A stretch of DNA of 64,000 nucleotides from Margaritifera margaritifera (GCA_029931535.1 JAQPZY010001621.1:4502001-4566000); one strand, 5' to 3'. Counted from the first letter of the stretch, positions 25,321 to 35,682 are shown. The notes: generated by a model from the letters alone, not told the origin. A program made the numbers and translations.

Positions 25321-25935
25321 ATCAATATTACTGGTAAATTAAAAGCAAAGCTGAAAATGATACAATGTAATCTCTGCATCATTTGATATCATCATGAGTG
25401 TGTAGGAGCTAAGAAAAATGAATGAAATACAGTGATAGATATGTCAAGAATATACACGTCTTTCTAAAACAGTAAACTGCATTCTAACTGTAGTAAGAAA
25501 TGTACAAACTCAGACCAAATAATGCAACAAATTGATCAAAATGCAGTCATTGTATGAAATCAAAATACATTCAGTGTATTATCCAATATCTACCGTTTCA
25601 GAACAAATGAAATATATTGACTCCTTTGAAACAGCATTTTTGAATGAGATAGAACAGAATACAAACACTAGCAAACACAACAGATCACACAAAACAGCTG
25701 CCATGTGAAACAAAACAAAGTCAATGCTTGAAAAACTAAAGTCAACAAGCTCCATACTGTACCACGTCAGATTACAGAGGCCACATAAACTGTTAATCAC
25801 CCAGACGTTTCTTTTGAGGAAAATCAACACAAGGTTGAAGGGTATACGTTTGGCAATTCTTGACAAGAATGTTAAAGTTGGGACTTTCAGGCGCAACTAT
25901 TGACAGTCTTCATTAAAACCTGGGTCGAATGGATC
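25321..25935. other. No gene recognised; may be 5' part of LINE-D
   Basis: Lies directly upstream of the SGNH-like fragment but shows no recognised LINE motif. A 105-codon minus frame here has no supporting pattern. Confidence 0.4.
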
Positions 25936-26640
25936 TGAGTACATATCATACAGTCATTTTGCACGTGGGTGGCAATGATGCTAGCAACCATGTACGTTTA
26001 AACCATGTTGGTTTGGTTTTGTGGGGTTCAACACCATTTACCAGCACATGATAGGCTATACATAGCGGCCAGTATATTTGGTAGAGGAAGAACCGGGGAA
26101 GAACCACCGACTCACTGGAATCTACTGGAAAGCTTTCTCACATACCCACGTTGGTTGAGCCGAGACTCGAACTCACGCCGACAGAGGTCAGATGTGTGCA
26201 TGATCTGTAAAGGCGAGCGCCTTAGACCACTCGGTCACCCTGGGCCCCGGAGATTAAAATATGAATCGTTGTTTTATTATCTCCTTCTCATACATTCGAC
26301 AATTGTATCGGGTCTAATTCTTCGACCTGATATAGATGTTAAACGTTTTGATTCCACTCTAATAGAGGTATGGAGGCAATTGAACATCAGCTATGTAGTT
26401 AATGATAACTCGTTTCAACTAGCTTCAAGGGAGGTCCCAATGTCTCTGTTTCTCAGAGACAAAATACGTATTTGTTACAGTGGTACATTCACACTTTTGA
26501 GAAACATCGACAGTGTATGCCTATTTTTAATCCGGCGTCAGAATCGCATGATACAATATGGACTCGGATCAATTCGACCCAAGAACTGCCACGCATTTAC
26601 CCACGCGAAAAGATTTTACAAGATGGCATAAACATATAAG
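25936..26640 (+). pseudogene. LINE-D SGNH-hydrolase-like domain, split by a SINE
   Basis: Before the SINE the plus strand reads TYHTVILHVGGNDASNHV, the 'D.V..HVG.ND' block of SGNH/esterase domains found in ORF1 of CR1/L2-type LINEs. After the SINE (26008-26250) it resumes with STIVSGLILRPDIDVKRFD, then LNISYVVNDNSF, LFLRDKIRI and LLRNID, matching later SGNH blocks. The His-containing last block ('D.VHL') reads DKIRI, so a catalytic residue may be lost. The domain leads into RT-derived sequence at 26710. Confidence 0.65.
26008..26250 (-). mobile_element. SINE, near full length, minus orientation
   Basis: The minus strand begins with a tRNA-Leu-like head (gaccgagtggtctaaggcg; later gagttcgagtctcggc as B box), then the same body and 3' end as 38329-38575. 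It splits the SGNH-like reading frame of LINE-D. Flanks ttaaaccatg and ttaaaatatg may be a degraded target duplication. Confidence 0.88.
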
Positions 26641-26674
26641 TCTTATTTTTATTCGTTTTTGCAATTTAATTATC

Positions 26675-26675
<1 letters not shown>

Positions 26676-26714
<39 letters not shown>
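26676..26714. repeat. (ATT)n microsatellite
   Basis: About 13 ATT units join the SGNH-like part to the RT-derived part of LINE-D, marking the internal deletion. Confidence 0.95.
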
Positions 26715-27660
26715 CAACAGGATATTCAATCTGTTCAAAAGTGGTGTACACAAAATAAAATGCACATAGATCTGTCAAAAACTACTTGTATAAATATTGG
26801 CTCCACTCAGAAACTATAGACAATTCATGTACTCAAACTTATGCTCATTGACATTGACACTCAGAAACAATAGACAATTCCTGTACTCAAAAATTATGCT
26901 CATTGACACTGATACTCAGAAACTATAGACAATTCCTGTACTCAAACTTATACTCATTGATATTGACACTCAGAAACTATAGACAATTCCTGTACTCAGA
27001 CTTATGCTACTTGACATTGACACTCAGAAACTATATACAATTCCTGTACTCAAACTTATGCTCATTGACATTTAGCTCGCCTCTGTATACTCTCAAATTT
27101 TGTCAGATATCTTCATAGATTAACAATGGTCTTTGAAACACCCAATTTCAACACATTAGTCTTTTACTGAGTAAAGGGACTACAATTAGGAAAATTTGTT
27201 CTAATTACGCATCTGATTTTTTCATAAACGAAACTAAAATAGCTATATTTTGCAAATCTTAGATTATGAGTGCACCATTTGGGATAACTGCAGTACCGCT
27301 CAAACTGATAAGATCACTAAATTGCAAAAACGAGCTGCCCGAATAATGCTAAAAACTGATATTTTCACACCATCTTCTGAAATGTTTTCGATATTAAATT
27401 GGTTAATCTTTTAAGAACGTGTTAACTTGTAAAAAGGTTGTATGATGTACAAAACGGTCAATGGCCTTGTACCTGATTATCTATTTTACCTCACCAAACC
27501 GCTAATATATGATCTCCGTCCTTTATCCCAACAGTATTTTTTTTATTCCACTATATCGCTCTTCCGTCTTGACTTTGTACAAAAATATCGCGGAAGTCAC
27601 ATTAAAAGATAACGGCTACGTTGCTGTAAGCGAACCATTTAACACTGCCAGTCGATAAAA
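26715..27660 (+). pseudogene. LINE-D reverse transcriptase C-terminal part
   Basis: The plus strand reads QQDIQSVQKWCTQNKMHIDL then SKTTCINIGSTQKL, typical of the segment after the YADD box. After a tandem array it resumes with LQILDYECTIWDN, LQKRAARIMLKTD, PSSEMFSILNWL, MMYKTVNGLVPDYL. This is the CR1/L2-like LINE C-terminus. Stops occur near 27413 and 27431. EN and most of RT are missing. Confidence 0.78.
26805..27080. repeat. Tandem array inside LINE-D, about 55-bp unit
   Basis: Five copies of a unit with 'actcagaaactatagacaat' and 'tgctcattgacattgac'. The first copy overlaps the LINE codons for STQKL, so the array arose from LINE sequence. Confidence 0.9.
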
Positions 27661-27720
27661 AGAAAGTCAACCTCTCAAAGTTTAATTTTTTCTATCCGCA
27701 GCAATTATAAAAGGACGCAT

Positions 27721-27976
27721 CAGTGGCGGCTCGAGGGTTCGAGGCGCTCGGGGCATTGTTCTTAAGTGGCGCCCCTACTTTGCCACAGAAAACAGTTTTT
27801 ATGTCAGTTGAGAATCTCCATCTCCCCCCCCCCCCCCCCCGAAACCCCAGTTACACTAAGGTCAGGTGAGAAATACTAGGCAAATTTTGGCTGTAAAAAA
27901 GAAAAAAACTCCTGACGGCGCCCCCCCTCCTCCTTAGGGGCAGTTGACCCCCTCGACCCCCCTAGCGCCGTCACTG
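27721..27976. mobile_element. hAT MITE, 256 bp
   Basis: Ends cagtggcggctcgag and gccgtcactg. Flanks ggacgcat and ggactagt agree only partly, so the target duplication has decayed. Interior has a C16 run (27825-27840) and matches 31046-31268 and 34411-34630 ('tagtggcgcccctactttgc'). Confidence 0.8.
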
Positions 27977-28269
27977 GGACTAGTACACACAAAAAACAAG
28001 AAATAAAACATAGGTTTAGCAATATACTAACCCTCCTTAATTATTCTTTGCTTCTGAGATAGAGATAAGGGCTGTATGAGTTTGAAGTTCATGCTTTCTT
28101 TTTGATTTTTTCTGTCAAATATTTAACTGCAAAGGTAAATACTGTTTACATGCAATTTGTTAAGCTTCTTTCCCAATCATCCCCTCTTTCTCTTTCTTTT
28201 CTTCTTCTTATCAGTCTCTCCCTGTATGAGCAATGTGAATCTGGTTTAACTTTATTATTAGTTGCCTCC
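27977..28269. other. No gene seen
   Basis: Pyrimidine-rich in part (28160-28220). No recognised feature. Confidence 0.45.
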
Positions 28270-28282
28270 TCCTCATTATCGG

Positions 28283-28313
<31 letters not shown>

Positions 28314-28338
28314 CATACATACATACATACATACATAC
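28270..28338. repeat. (CATA)n microsatellite
   Basis: About 13 copies of catacata; false Tyr-Ile-His-Thr frames. Confidence 0.98.
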
Positions 28339-28394
28339 TGACACTACATTTTGCGACAAGAAATAGGTATTCAAGTTGTAATAAAGTTTTTTTG

Positions 28395-28560
28395 TGTGGG
28401 TATGAATTTTCGTGGTTTTGCAAAACATTACCTTTTCGTCGTTACTTATACTGGTGGTTTAGGAAAGAGGGTCTTTTAATTGTTTGCTGGTCCTTAACAT
28501 TTGTGGTATGTAGCAACCAACAAATCCGCGAAAATTGGTACCGTGCGAATAGTGAATTTG
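28395..28560. mobile_element. Possible MITE with 'gaattttcgtgg' ends
   Basis: gaattttcgtgg near 28406 and ccgcgaaaattgg near 28526 are imperfect inverted complements, a pattern frequent in invertebrate MITEs. No target duplication found. Confidence 0.3.
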
Positions 28561-28804
28561 CAGTATGATACACAATATTATGTTTATACTTTTGATGGTA
28601 TTAACGTCAGAAGCTTACAAGATACACGTATATCCAATCTCATTTTTATATACTTTTTTTTATCACATCTAGGTTAATGACCGATGGTAACAATACATAA
28701 AGTATCGATATTTTATACTGCTACGTGACAGTTCAGTGATCTCGCCTTTACGTGTCCGAAATAGCGGGCATTAGCCCTATCACGTTATGAGAAACAGACA
28801 TAAA

Positions 28805-29066
28805 ACCATTGGGGTTTCCGTTCTATTGTTCAATAAATTTCGATCATTGCCAAGTCTGTAATAGAAAAATTCCATTCAGTGCATCAAATGAATCATAGTT
28901 TTACATACAAATTTTGCCTTTAAACTTTCTAGATGAAATAAAATGTCAGTTTAAACCCTGAATCATGCAGAGGTAGATAGTAAGAGTTATCCAATCAAAT
29001 GAAAGGTGGGAGGAGCCTCTAATAATAGACGTATAAATACAGAGTGAGAATGTATATTGTCTATCA
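28805..29066 (+). promoter_or_regulatory. gadd45: gadd45 core promoter
   Basis: A CCAAT box (28991-28995) stands 41 bp upstream of a TATA box (TATAAATA, 29032-29039). The predicted start is an A at 29066, 34 bp after the first T of the TATA box, in the context atcagacg. Further up, ggggtttccg (about 28811) is one base off a Rel/NF-kB-like site and several ACGT cores occur (28732, 28752); these are only candidate sites. The downstream gene and splice structure support the assignment. Confidence 0.75.
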
Positions 29067-29116
29067 GACGTACATGACGAGATTCGTCGCACACGTCTAT
29101 AATTCAAATTCAGTCA
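29065..29116 (+). promoter_or_regulatory. 52-bp conserved transcript-start block, copy 1
   Basis: Identical over 52 of 52 bases to the minus strand of 44138-44087. It starts 33 bp after the first T of the TATA box in both places. Within it, agacgt...acgtct and tgacga...tcgtcg are nested inverted repeats that could form an RNA hairpin (6 bp, a 3x3 internal loop, 6 bp with one G-U, triloop) at the 5' end of the mRNA. As DNA it carries several ACGT/TGACG bZIP-type half sites. Confidence 0.8.
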
Positions 29117-29206
29117 TATTGTCTATCATACACGCTACCAAAGAGGGACTGTAAGTACTACACAGAACAATTGTATCTCTCTATTGTTTGGATTTAAAAC
29201 GGAAGC

Positions 29207-29545
29207 ATGACTCTTCCAAAAGTAAGGGATTTAGCTGAGATTGAAGAAACGTAAGTATTTTTCTCATTTGAATTTTTTTCATGGACTGTACTATAAATGC
29301 CACTGTCTTGAAATAATCCCTTGTATGCACTTCCCCATTAGTTCATGCAAAAGATGTTGCACTATTTGGTTTTCTAGCATTTTGAACAACCTGCAAGTTT
29401 ACAAACAAGTTGTTAGTTCAGTCTGTAGGCAGTTTCAAGACGACTTTATGTGGGAATATATCTATTAATAAACTTACTAAAGTGCTCTTTTCTGACGCAG
29501 ACATGCATTAGTGCAAATGTAATTGAAAAAATCATCAATTTAATG

Positions 29546-29606
<61 letters not shown>

Positions 29607-30727
29607 TGACCACTTAGGTGCATAAACAATTCTGAATGTAGATTCTTTTCATGAAGAGAATGTATATGCGTTTTGTACAATACGGATGTAAAAAAATCTG
29701 GACAACGTGGCTGTTACGTCATACTTGGCATCAACCTCTTCCACGTTGTTCTTACCTTTTGAGAATGCGCATGGACTTTGTAAGATTATAAATATCAAAG
29801 GTTTTGATCATAAAATTGGTGCATATACAAAATCATCTAGATAGTATCTGGATATAGTGGAATATATTTAGAATGGACTTTGTTCGCAAAATTAACTGTA
29901 ATGGGACGATAGCCCGACGCGTGACTTGACTTTGATTTCTTTGTCTAATATGATCATGCTTCAACATGTAATCAGCGCATCTTACCACTGGCAAGAATAC
30001 AAAGTAAAATTAGCATATATTGCATGTTAGTATATGAGCTTAAGTCTTTGATTCTGTATGATTATATTAGTTAGATTGTTTCTGTATCACAATACATGTC
30101 AGCTAAATAACTACGCTGCCACGAGTCGATTTGTCAAATGTCGATTTCATGCATAATTTATGTAGGTGATGGTTATATTTTTAACGCATGCCACGTCATG
30201 TTTACTGTAAATTTCCAAGACGAGTTTAAATAAGATGTACCCTTGCCATTTACAAAATGTTGTACGCCCACCTTCATAAGGACACAGCTGTTCAGAGATA
30301 ATGCGTGCTTGCGGAGGCACATAATTTGACCCTGCTAAGTTCTAACCCGGTTCAATTAGCTGTTCATGAGGGAGCGGAACTGGCTGTTTTCTTGACCTCT
30401 CGCGTTGTATAAGACTTGATACGCCTTTACAGCAACTGAATACACATACAAGTTAACGTATTGCACTGACGTAAATAATAGGTTTCTTTTTTCTTTTGTT
30501 TTGCAGAAGTACAATGACCATTGGAAGAGCGCTAGGTGAAGTGTTAAAGCAAGCTTTTGCAGAGGATCGAGCCATGTGTGGCGTCTTTGAATGTGCCCAG
30601 TATCTTGAGGCGTAAGTAGATTAATTCCAATGTTGTAAGGACTGATCCTTCTACTGTGTGATCCTACTGATGCAAATAAAGTTAGATATCATAATTATTT
30701 GAGGTATACAATCTAAAACAAACAGTA

Positions 30728-30802
<75 letters not shown>

Positions 30803-32317
30803 ATTGTGGATAAGAGCTTTTAAGATATGTTTTTCTTATTTCAGTGATCCAAAGGGAGTGCTTATTTGCATTCTATCAGAGGACAAGTCACAGGACGTCG
30901 CTGTTCGAATCCAGCACACATTGTTCGAAGCATATTGCAGAGAGCACGAGATCAAATTTGTAAAGGTAGATTGATCAATTTTATTTTACAAGTGCAAATA
31001 CTAGGACTAATATCGTTATCACGATCGATCAGATTTACTTATTGGCAGCGGCGGCGCGAGGGTTTGAGGCGCCCGGGGGCAATGGTCTTTAGTGGCACAC
31101 CTACCGAGGCGCACGGGCCAATGGTCTCTAGTGGCGCCCCTACTTTGCCACAGAGAACAGTTGTTATGTGAGTTTCCAACCTTTAACCCCCAAATCCACC
31201 CATTGCTGGGCGCCCGGGGACAATTGCCCCCCCCCCCCCCCCCCCCCCCCCCCGTCGCGCCGCCACTCCTTATTGGTAATAAATAATCTATAATCGCTTG
31301 TAATGTTTATTAATGAAACCTCGACCGAAGCCAATCGACTGTTTGACCTTGACAAGTAAAAAAATTACGTAAACTTGTTAGCTAACGATTGGACATACTC
31401 AATATTGAACTTAGTTTGTGTATAGTAGTTGATACGGTAACGAGTAAACAGATAGCACCATTCAGTGAAAAGCTCCACCAAGCGTCACGGATCTTGCTAT
31501 TTTAAACAGGATAAGTCATATGATGAGAACTGTCGGGTCTCCTAATACGTAAACAAATCCACGTGGTTTGTAACGTGTTAGTGGTAAAAATCTGATATGC
31601 AGTCTCTTTCTGAGAAAGGTAATCGTCGTGGACATAAATAATTTGATCATTTTCCACAGAATAACCACTCCTTATAACTTTTTTTTGTGGGGAGGGGGTG
31701 GCAATTGCCCAGGGGCCCGTAGTCAACTCTGTTATAAAAAATAAATTAATCTTTGCAGTACATATTAAAATTTGTTCCCTGCAAGAGACTAAGTTATGGT
31801 ATATTACTACAGGTTTTATATGCAAAACTGTACACACTGCGACCCCTTAGTGCATCAAGGTGCTATCTGCAATTGACGTCAATTGCAGATAGCATCTGGA
31901 TGCACTAAGGGGTCGCGTGACAGGTTTTTCAGTACAAAAAATGAAAGTGGTTTTGGAGCCCATGACTACTCTGCTCAGGGGCCCGGAATTTCTGTCGGCG
32001 GGCCTGAACAAACTCGATCAGCTTTGATCCAAAATCAGAGATCTTAGTATTTTGTGAATAATTTGAGTACAGTCTCTTATAGATATGTGCATCTGTTTCT
32101 TTTGCAGACTGACAGTTGCCAGAAATTGTCCGTAATTAGTTCTAGTGTCAAGTCGAAAATGGAATCATGCCACAGTCTGGAAAGACTGGATTTCAACTGT
32201 GTTTTGGTCCGGTGTTCAAATATTTTGAGCCCAGAGGAGGAGTTCGTTGCAGAATACTGTGAAAATTTCTTACTTGGCGGACTTGCCTACCCCGCCACTG
32301 TTCAAATTCCTGTTTGA
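29207..32317 (+). CDS. gadd45: GADD45 homologue (growth arrest and DNA damage inducible)
   Basis: Four coding exons: 29207-29250, 30507-30611, 30845-30965 and 32108-32317. All introns are GT-AG and the phases join without a break, giving 159 residues (human GADD45 proteins have 159-165). Residues 20-50 match the GADD45 first helices (IGRALGEVLKQAF, CGVFECAQYLEA). Residues 51-90 give the core (DPKGVLICILSED, then DVAVRIQHTLFEAYCREHEI), and the last exon gives LDFNCVLVRC and the C-terminal NFLLGGLAYPATVQIPV. The 44-bp first coding exon equals that of vertebrate GADD45A. GADD45 proteins are small stress-induced L7Ae-fold adaptors that bind MAP3K4/MTK1, PCNA, CDK1 and TET/TDG repair factors; those partners are family knowledge. 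The acidic loop after residue 60 is less acidic than in vertebrates. An alternative exon 3 donor at 30960 (gtaaag) would remove two residues; I chose 30966 because it keeps alignment length. AATAAA occurs only 9 bases after the stop (32326-32331). The gene is the only intact one in the window. Confidence 0.95.
29550..29604. repeat. (TA)n in gadd45 intron 1
   Basis: About 53 bp TA inside the 1.26-kb first intron. The rest of the intron shows no repeat or gene. Confidence 0.97.
30729..30800. repeat. (TA)n in gadd45 intron 2
   Basis: About 72 bp TA fill nearly a third of the 233-bp second intron, ending 44 bases before the exon 3 acceptor. Confidence 0.98.
31046..31268. mobile_element. hAT MITE in gadd45 intron 3
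   Basis: Ends cagcggcggcgcgag and cgcgccgccactc, flanked by a perfect 8-bp duplication cttattgg (31038-31045, 31269-31276). The interior carries an internal repeat of 'caatggtct' and a C25 run (31229-31253). Same family as 27721 and 34411. Confidence 0.94.
31690..32006. mobile_element. Truncated CAGGCCCGCC hAT-like element in intron 3
   Basis: Homologous to 2271-2525 ('caattgcccaggggcc', 'aatctttgcagta', 'gcccggaatttctgtcggcg'); right end ggcgggcctg is intact, left end lost. A 78-bp palindrome (31839-31916) is inserted relative to the other copy. Confidence 0.7.
31839..31916. repeat. 78-bp palindrome with a central TGACGTCA
   Basis: Two 38-base arms (starting gcgaccccttagtgcatc) differ at two positions and meet at the centre aattgacgtcaatt, which contains the perfect CREB/ATF octamer at 31874-31881. 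It lies within gadd45 intron 3, 192 bases before exon 4. Confidence 0.9.
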
Positions 32318-32819
32318 AGTCTTCCAATAAATTCTTCGTGGACTAAAGTACAGGTTAGTGTAAAATAGTTGATACACGTTTCTTTCTTTCTTCCTTCTAT
32401 CCTTCCTTCATTTGTCATATTATTCTCTCTCTTCCACCAGCTTTTGTTTCTACACATTTATTGAAATATATAATTTAATTTTTCCAAATTTTTCCATGCC
32501 ATTTTTGGGAGGTAAATACAACAATATTAGACATATAGTATTGATTTTAGTCCTTTCTCCGATAGTTTGATGATTATACGGAAGGATTTGTAATACAGTT
32601 TCATAACTTGCAAATTTTAAACCACTGCTTGTACCATACCTGAAAAGTGACGTTTCCAATTTTTCAGTGCACCCAACCCAGAAAGCACTGACCACACAAA
32701 GGATGTCCATTTCAAGAGGTGTTGCCTTATTTACAAACGACCACAGCATGGGCTAGCTGTTACCATGGATATATTGGGGCCTGTCATGACCAGCCAATAA
32801 AATGTTTGAAGCGGTTGAC
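32318..32819. other. gadd45 3' flank
   Basis: Contains AATAAA at 32326 and AATAAAA at about 32798, either of which could end the gadd45 mRNA. A pyrimidine-rich stretch (32378-32445) follows. No further gene. Confidence 0.5.
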
Positions 32820-33080
32820 ATATGCTGCTGCAGCCCTCACGCAAGGTGTGTATCATGGGATTATTTGGCAAAAGTTCTCTTTTTTAAATTTTTGTAATGA
32901 AGAAATATATAATGATTCTTTAGTCTTTTATCTTCGATTGTTGAAAGAAATTTTGTGTCACATCATCTTATGTTTAAATTTGTACATATAGCAGCATTTG
33001 AAAACCACACAATATTTGTAGTATGTACTCTGTAAGCATATTTATGCTTATGAGAATAAACTGTTGAATTGAATTGAATT
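32820..33080 (+). mobile_element. Possible LINE 3' end with (GAATT)n tail
   Basis: A non-coding AT-rich block ends in gagaataaactgttgaatt followed by GAATT repeats. AATAAA plus a short repeat tail is typical of CR1-like LINE 3' ends. The left boundary is uncertain, and this could also be gadd45 3'-UTR sequence. Confidence 0.4.
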
Positions 33081-34402
33081 ATGCCTTTTCCACATAATAT
33101 AATAAGTTTTTCAGTAAGTCTAGATAAAACAACTATGCTACATCTCGACCAAATGAAAATATCTATTTAATTACATAAACATATAAAGTTAGGTTGAAGA
33201 CACAAGAATTTTTGTACATGATTGCTGATGAACACAATTAAGTTTTTATTTAATTTAATTTTCAGATGCATAAGGGATGATTTTACTCAATCAGCAGTGC
33301 AGTCTCGCGCTGATTTGACATCACTGGTTTCTTGAAGGATAAAATATGCTGTGTCGTCACTGAGCGTGCGAATAGCTCTATGCATCATACTATGTAGGCA
33401 GCAGACTGGATAGTTTCGTTCATCAAATCTGGAAGAAAATGACTATTTTAAATTAGTTCCCTAAGGCTGACATGTGATCTAACTAAAGACTGAAATAACA
33501 ATGTTAGTACCACACAATTTGCTGATAAATGACTTACAATCTTTGTTTTACAAAGGACTTCGTGACATCAATGAAATTTGTTCTTTGTGTGAAATTCTTC
33601 TATGCCATGGTGTTCTTACAGTCTTCGTTGAATCCATGTTGCCACGTTGTCTTCCACTGTATGTGACTCGTTGACAGTATGTTCGTCTGTCACACCGGAT
33701 CAATCGTCTGCTGTCCCGTTGTCTACCGGATGTCCCAGTCTGGTTTTCTGTCCTATGTTGGATTCCGTGTATTGGCGCCATGATGGGAGTCGGTGGCTAT
33801 ATACCCGCATATTGTCTTCTGTAGAGCGTCAGTTATTTTGAAATGCTGTTTGAAATATAAGAAAGGAAAGACAACAACAACAACAAAAAACAGGAAAAGA
33901 AAGCTTTTTAAAATTAGGTTTTAATTTTTCGCTTCTGACGAACACTTTTTTTCTGTTTAGTGAAGTGATACTTGTATTTTTACATTAAACTTATTCGTTG
34001 CAAAGATGAATGCCTTGAATATTTGCTGCATGATATCAAAGCCCTCCCCCCTCCTCCAACTGTCTCTCTTTTTCTCCGTGATCCTTCTACAACATATCTG
34101 CCTGGCTTTTGTAGAAAAGGCTGACGGTGACCTAGCAATTCCTCGAAACGGAAGCCATGTCTGCTTAATTTTGCGTTCACTGACCTTAGCGCACTAAAGT
34201 TGCAAATCCAGTGACGCAATGAGCTGTCCAGAACAGCCCACTGTTTACACCAGCCTGAGTGAAAGTGCAGCAGACGTCCAGATGTTATTCACAATTATTT
34301 CCTGCGTAGATTATAGAAAATGCACAGCATTTTAACAATTAATAGTTTCTTTGTATTGTTTTTGTTTTGGGGATTTTTTTCTTCTTTTCTTCATCTTTGA
34401 GC
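33081..34402. other. No intact gene; weak transposase-like frame
   Basis: The minus frame 33781-33548 is Arg/Thr-rich (TSGRQRDSRRLIRCDRRTYC) and vaguely recalls the N-terminal DNA-binding part of Tc1-like transposases. I consider this weak. The rest shows no recognised feature. Confidence 0.3.
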
Positions 34403-34410
34403 GGTGGCAA

Positions 34411-34630
34411 CAGTGGTGGCGCAAGGGTTCGAGGCGCCGGGGGGGGGGGGCAATGTTCGTTAGTGGCGCCCCTACTTTGCGCCACAGAGAACAGTTTTTA
34501 TGTCAGTTGCCAACCTCTAACACCCCCCCCCCCCCCATCTGCAAGGCAAAAAAGGTCCTGACGCCCCCCTGCCCGGCGCCCGGAAGCAATTGCCCCCCAC
34601 CCGACGCCCCTCCCCCTCGCGCCGCCACTG
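34411..34630. mobile_element. hAT MITE, 220 bp, perfect 8-bp target duplication
   Basis: Ends cagtggtggcgcaag and cgcgccgccactg; duplication ggtggcaa at 34403-34410 and 34631-34638. Has a G11 run near its left end and a C13 run (about 34523-34535). Confidence 0.95.
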
Positions 34631-34924
34631 GGTGGCAAAGGCATTAAATATCGATGTCAATGCCATCGTATTTGAAACTGAAGAAAAGAAAAGACTTTAT
34701 TAAAAGAGGGTTACATTTTTTCAAAGCGTTGCAGTGGGATTTATATCGAGTCTGTCACCTAGGGTTGGTAATAATAGCGTTGTAGCGTTGAACGGCATCT
34801 CAACATAATAGTGGATATATGGTTACATAAAAATGGTTGGTTTTTTAACGGTATTTGTAACACGTTATCGGCTGTATCTTGTGGAGGGAATGGATCTAAG
34901 TCTCAGGGAGGCAGCCGACCTGGG

Positions 34925-34998
34925 CTAGCATGGGCGTGCATTTAACCCGCGTCCCTTAAATTATGAAGCCGACGCTCTACCAACGAAACTACCGTCAG
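34925..34998 (-). repeat. tRNA-Met-like sequence (pseudo-tRNA or SINE head)
   Basis: On the minus strand the A-box-like ttcgttggtagagcgtcgg, a CAT anticodon context (cttcataatt) and the B-box-like gcgggttaaatgc occur at tRNA spacing. The acceptor stem does not pair and the B box departs from consensus, so it is not a working tRNA gene. Confidence 0.45.
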
Positions 34999-35103
34999 GG
35001 GACTTTTTCAAAAATAATGTATGACTATACCTCACAACAAACAAATCAGGCATTCGAATGAGCAAATTACCGTCTATACTCGCGTGCAAGTCAATACCAA
35101 CTG

Positions 35104-35168
35104 CAAACTGCATAGACCCAGATCTACCGTCGCATAATGCGCCGGCAATTCTGGGTCGTGCAGTTTGT
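35104..35168. repeat. Diverged palindrome
   Basis: Arms start caaactgcatagaccca with a mismatched complement. It shares its loop (gtcgcataatgcgccgg) with the neighbouring 63-bp palindrome and looks like an older member of the same family. Confidence 0.75.
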
Positions 35169-35275
35169 AAGGACTAATCAGTTGAACAAACAACATAGAC
35201 CCTGATCTGCCGGCGCATTATGCGACGGCAGATCAGGGTCTATGTTGTTTGCATTTGGACTCGTACTGTACGCGA
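35160..35275. mobile_element. Palindromic (foldback) element, copy 2
   Basis: Hairpin at 35188-35250 with arms aaacaacatagaccctgatc and an almost perfect complement. The 115-bp region is an inverted copy of 16490-16605. Confidence 0.88.
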
Positions 35276-35682
35276 GTGCATATGGTATGCAAATACGCCA
35301 GGGTAATAAGTGCTTATCGGGAAACCGAACTTTAATCTTGTATACACCATCCACATCAATTTTGAAACACGTCATCAATAATAATAAATTATATATATGT
35401 AAATAAGTTACCAACTGCCGCAAGGGGGACTTTAAAAAAAAAAATATATGACTATACCTGCCAACGCGGATTCGAATGAGCAATTATGCTTATGCGACAA
35501 GGAGAATAAGTGGTTGTCAGGGAAATTATTTTAATCTCAATATACCATTAATCCTGATCAATTTTGAATCACGTCATCATAATTTTCTGTAATCTTCAAC
35601 TATTGAGTCATACAAAATCATTTAGTAGAAGTAAAAATTTGGTAAACAATTTTCAAACAATTTAGTTCCATCTTCCTGTTGG
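35276..35682. other. No gene seen
   Basis: AT-rich; no recognised feature. 35420-35600 weakly repeats 34995-35390. Confidence 0.4.

Noticed and set aside
33548..33781. Tc1-like transposase N-terminus
   Set aside because: Only a loose resemblance in basic residues; no catalytic part or terminal repeats nearby.
34925..34998. Functional tRNA-Met gene
   Set aside because: The acceptor stem does not pair and the B box deviates; kept only as a tRNA-like relic.
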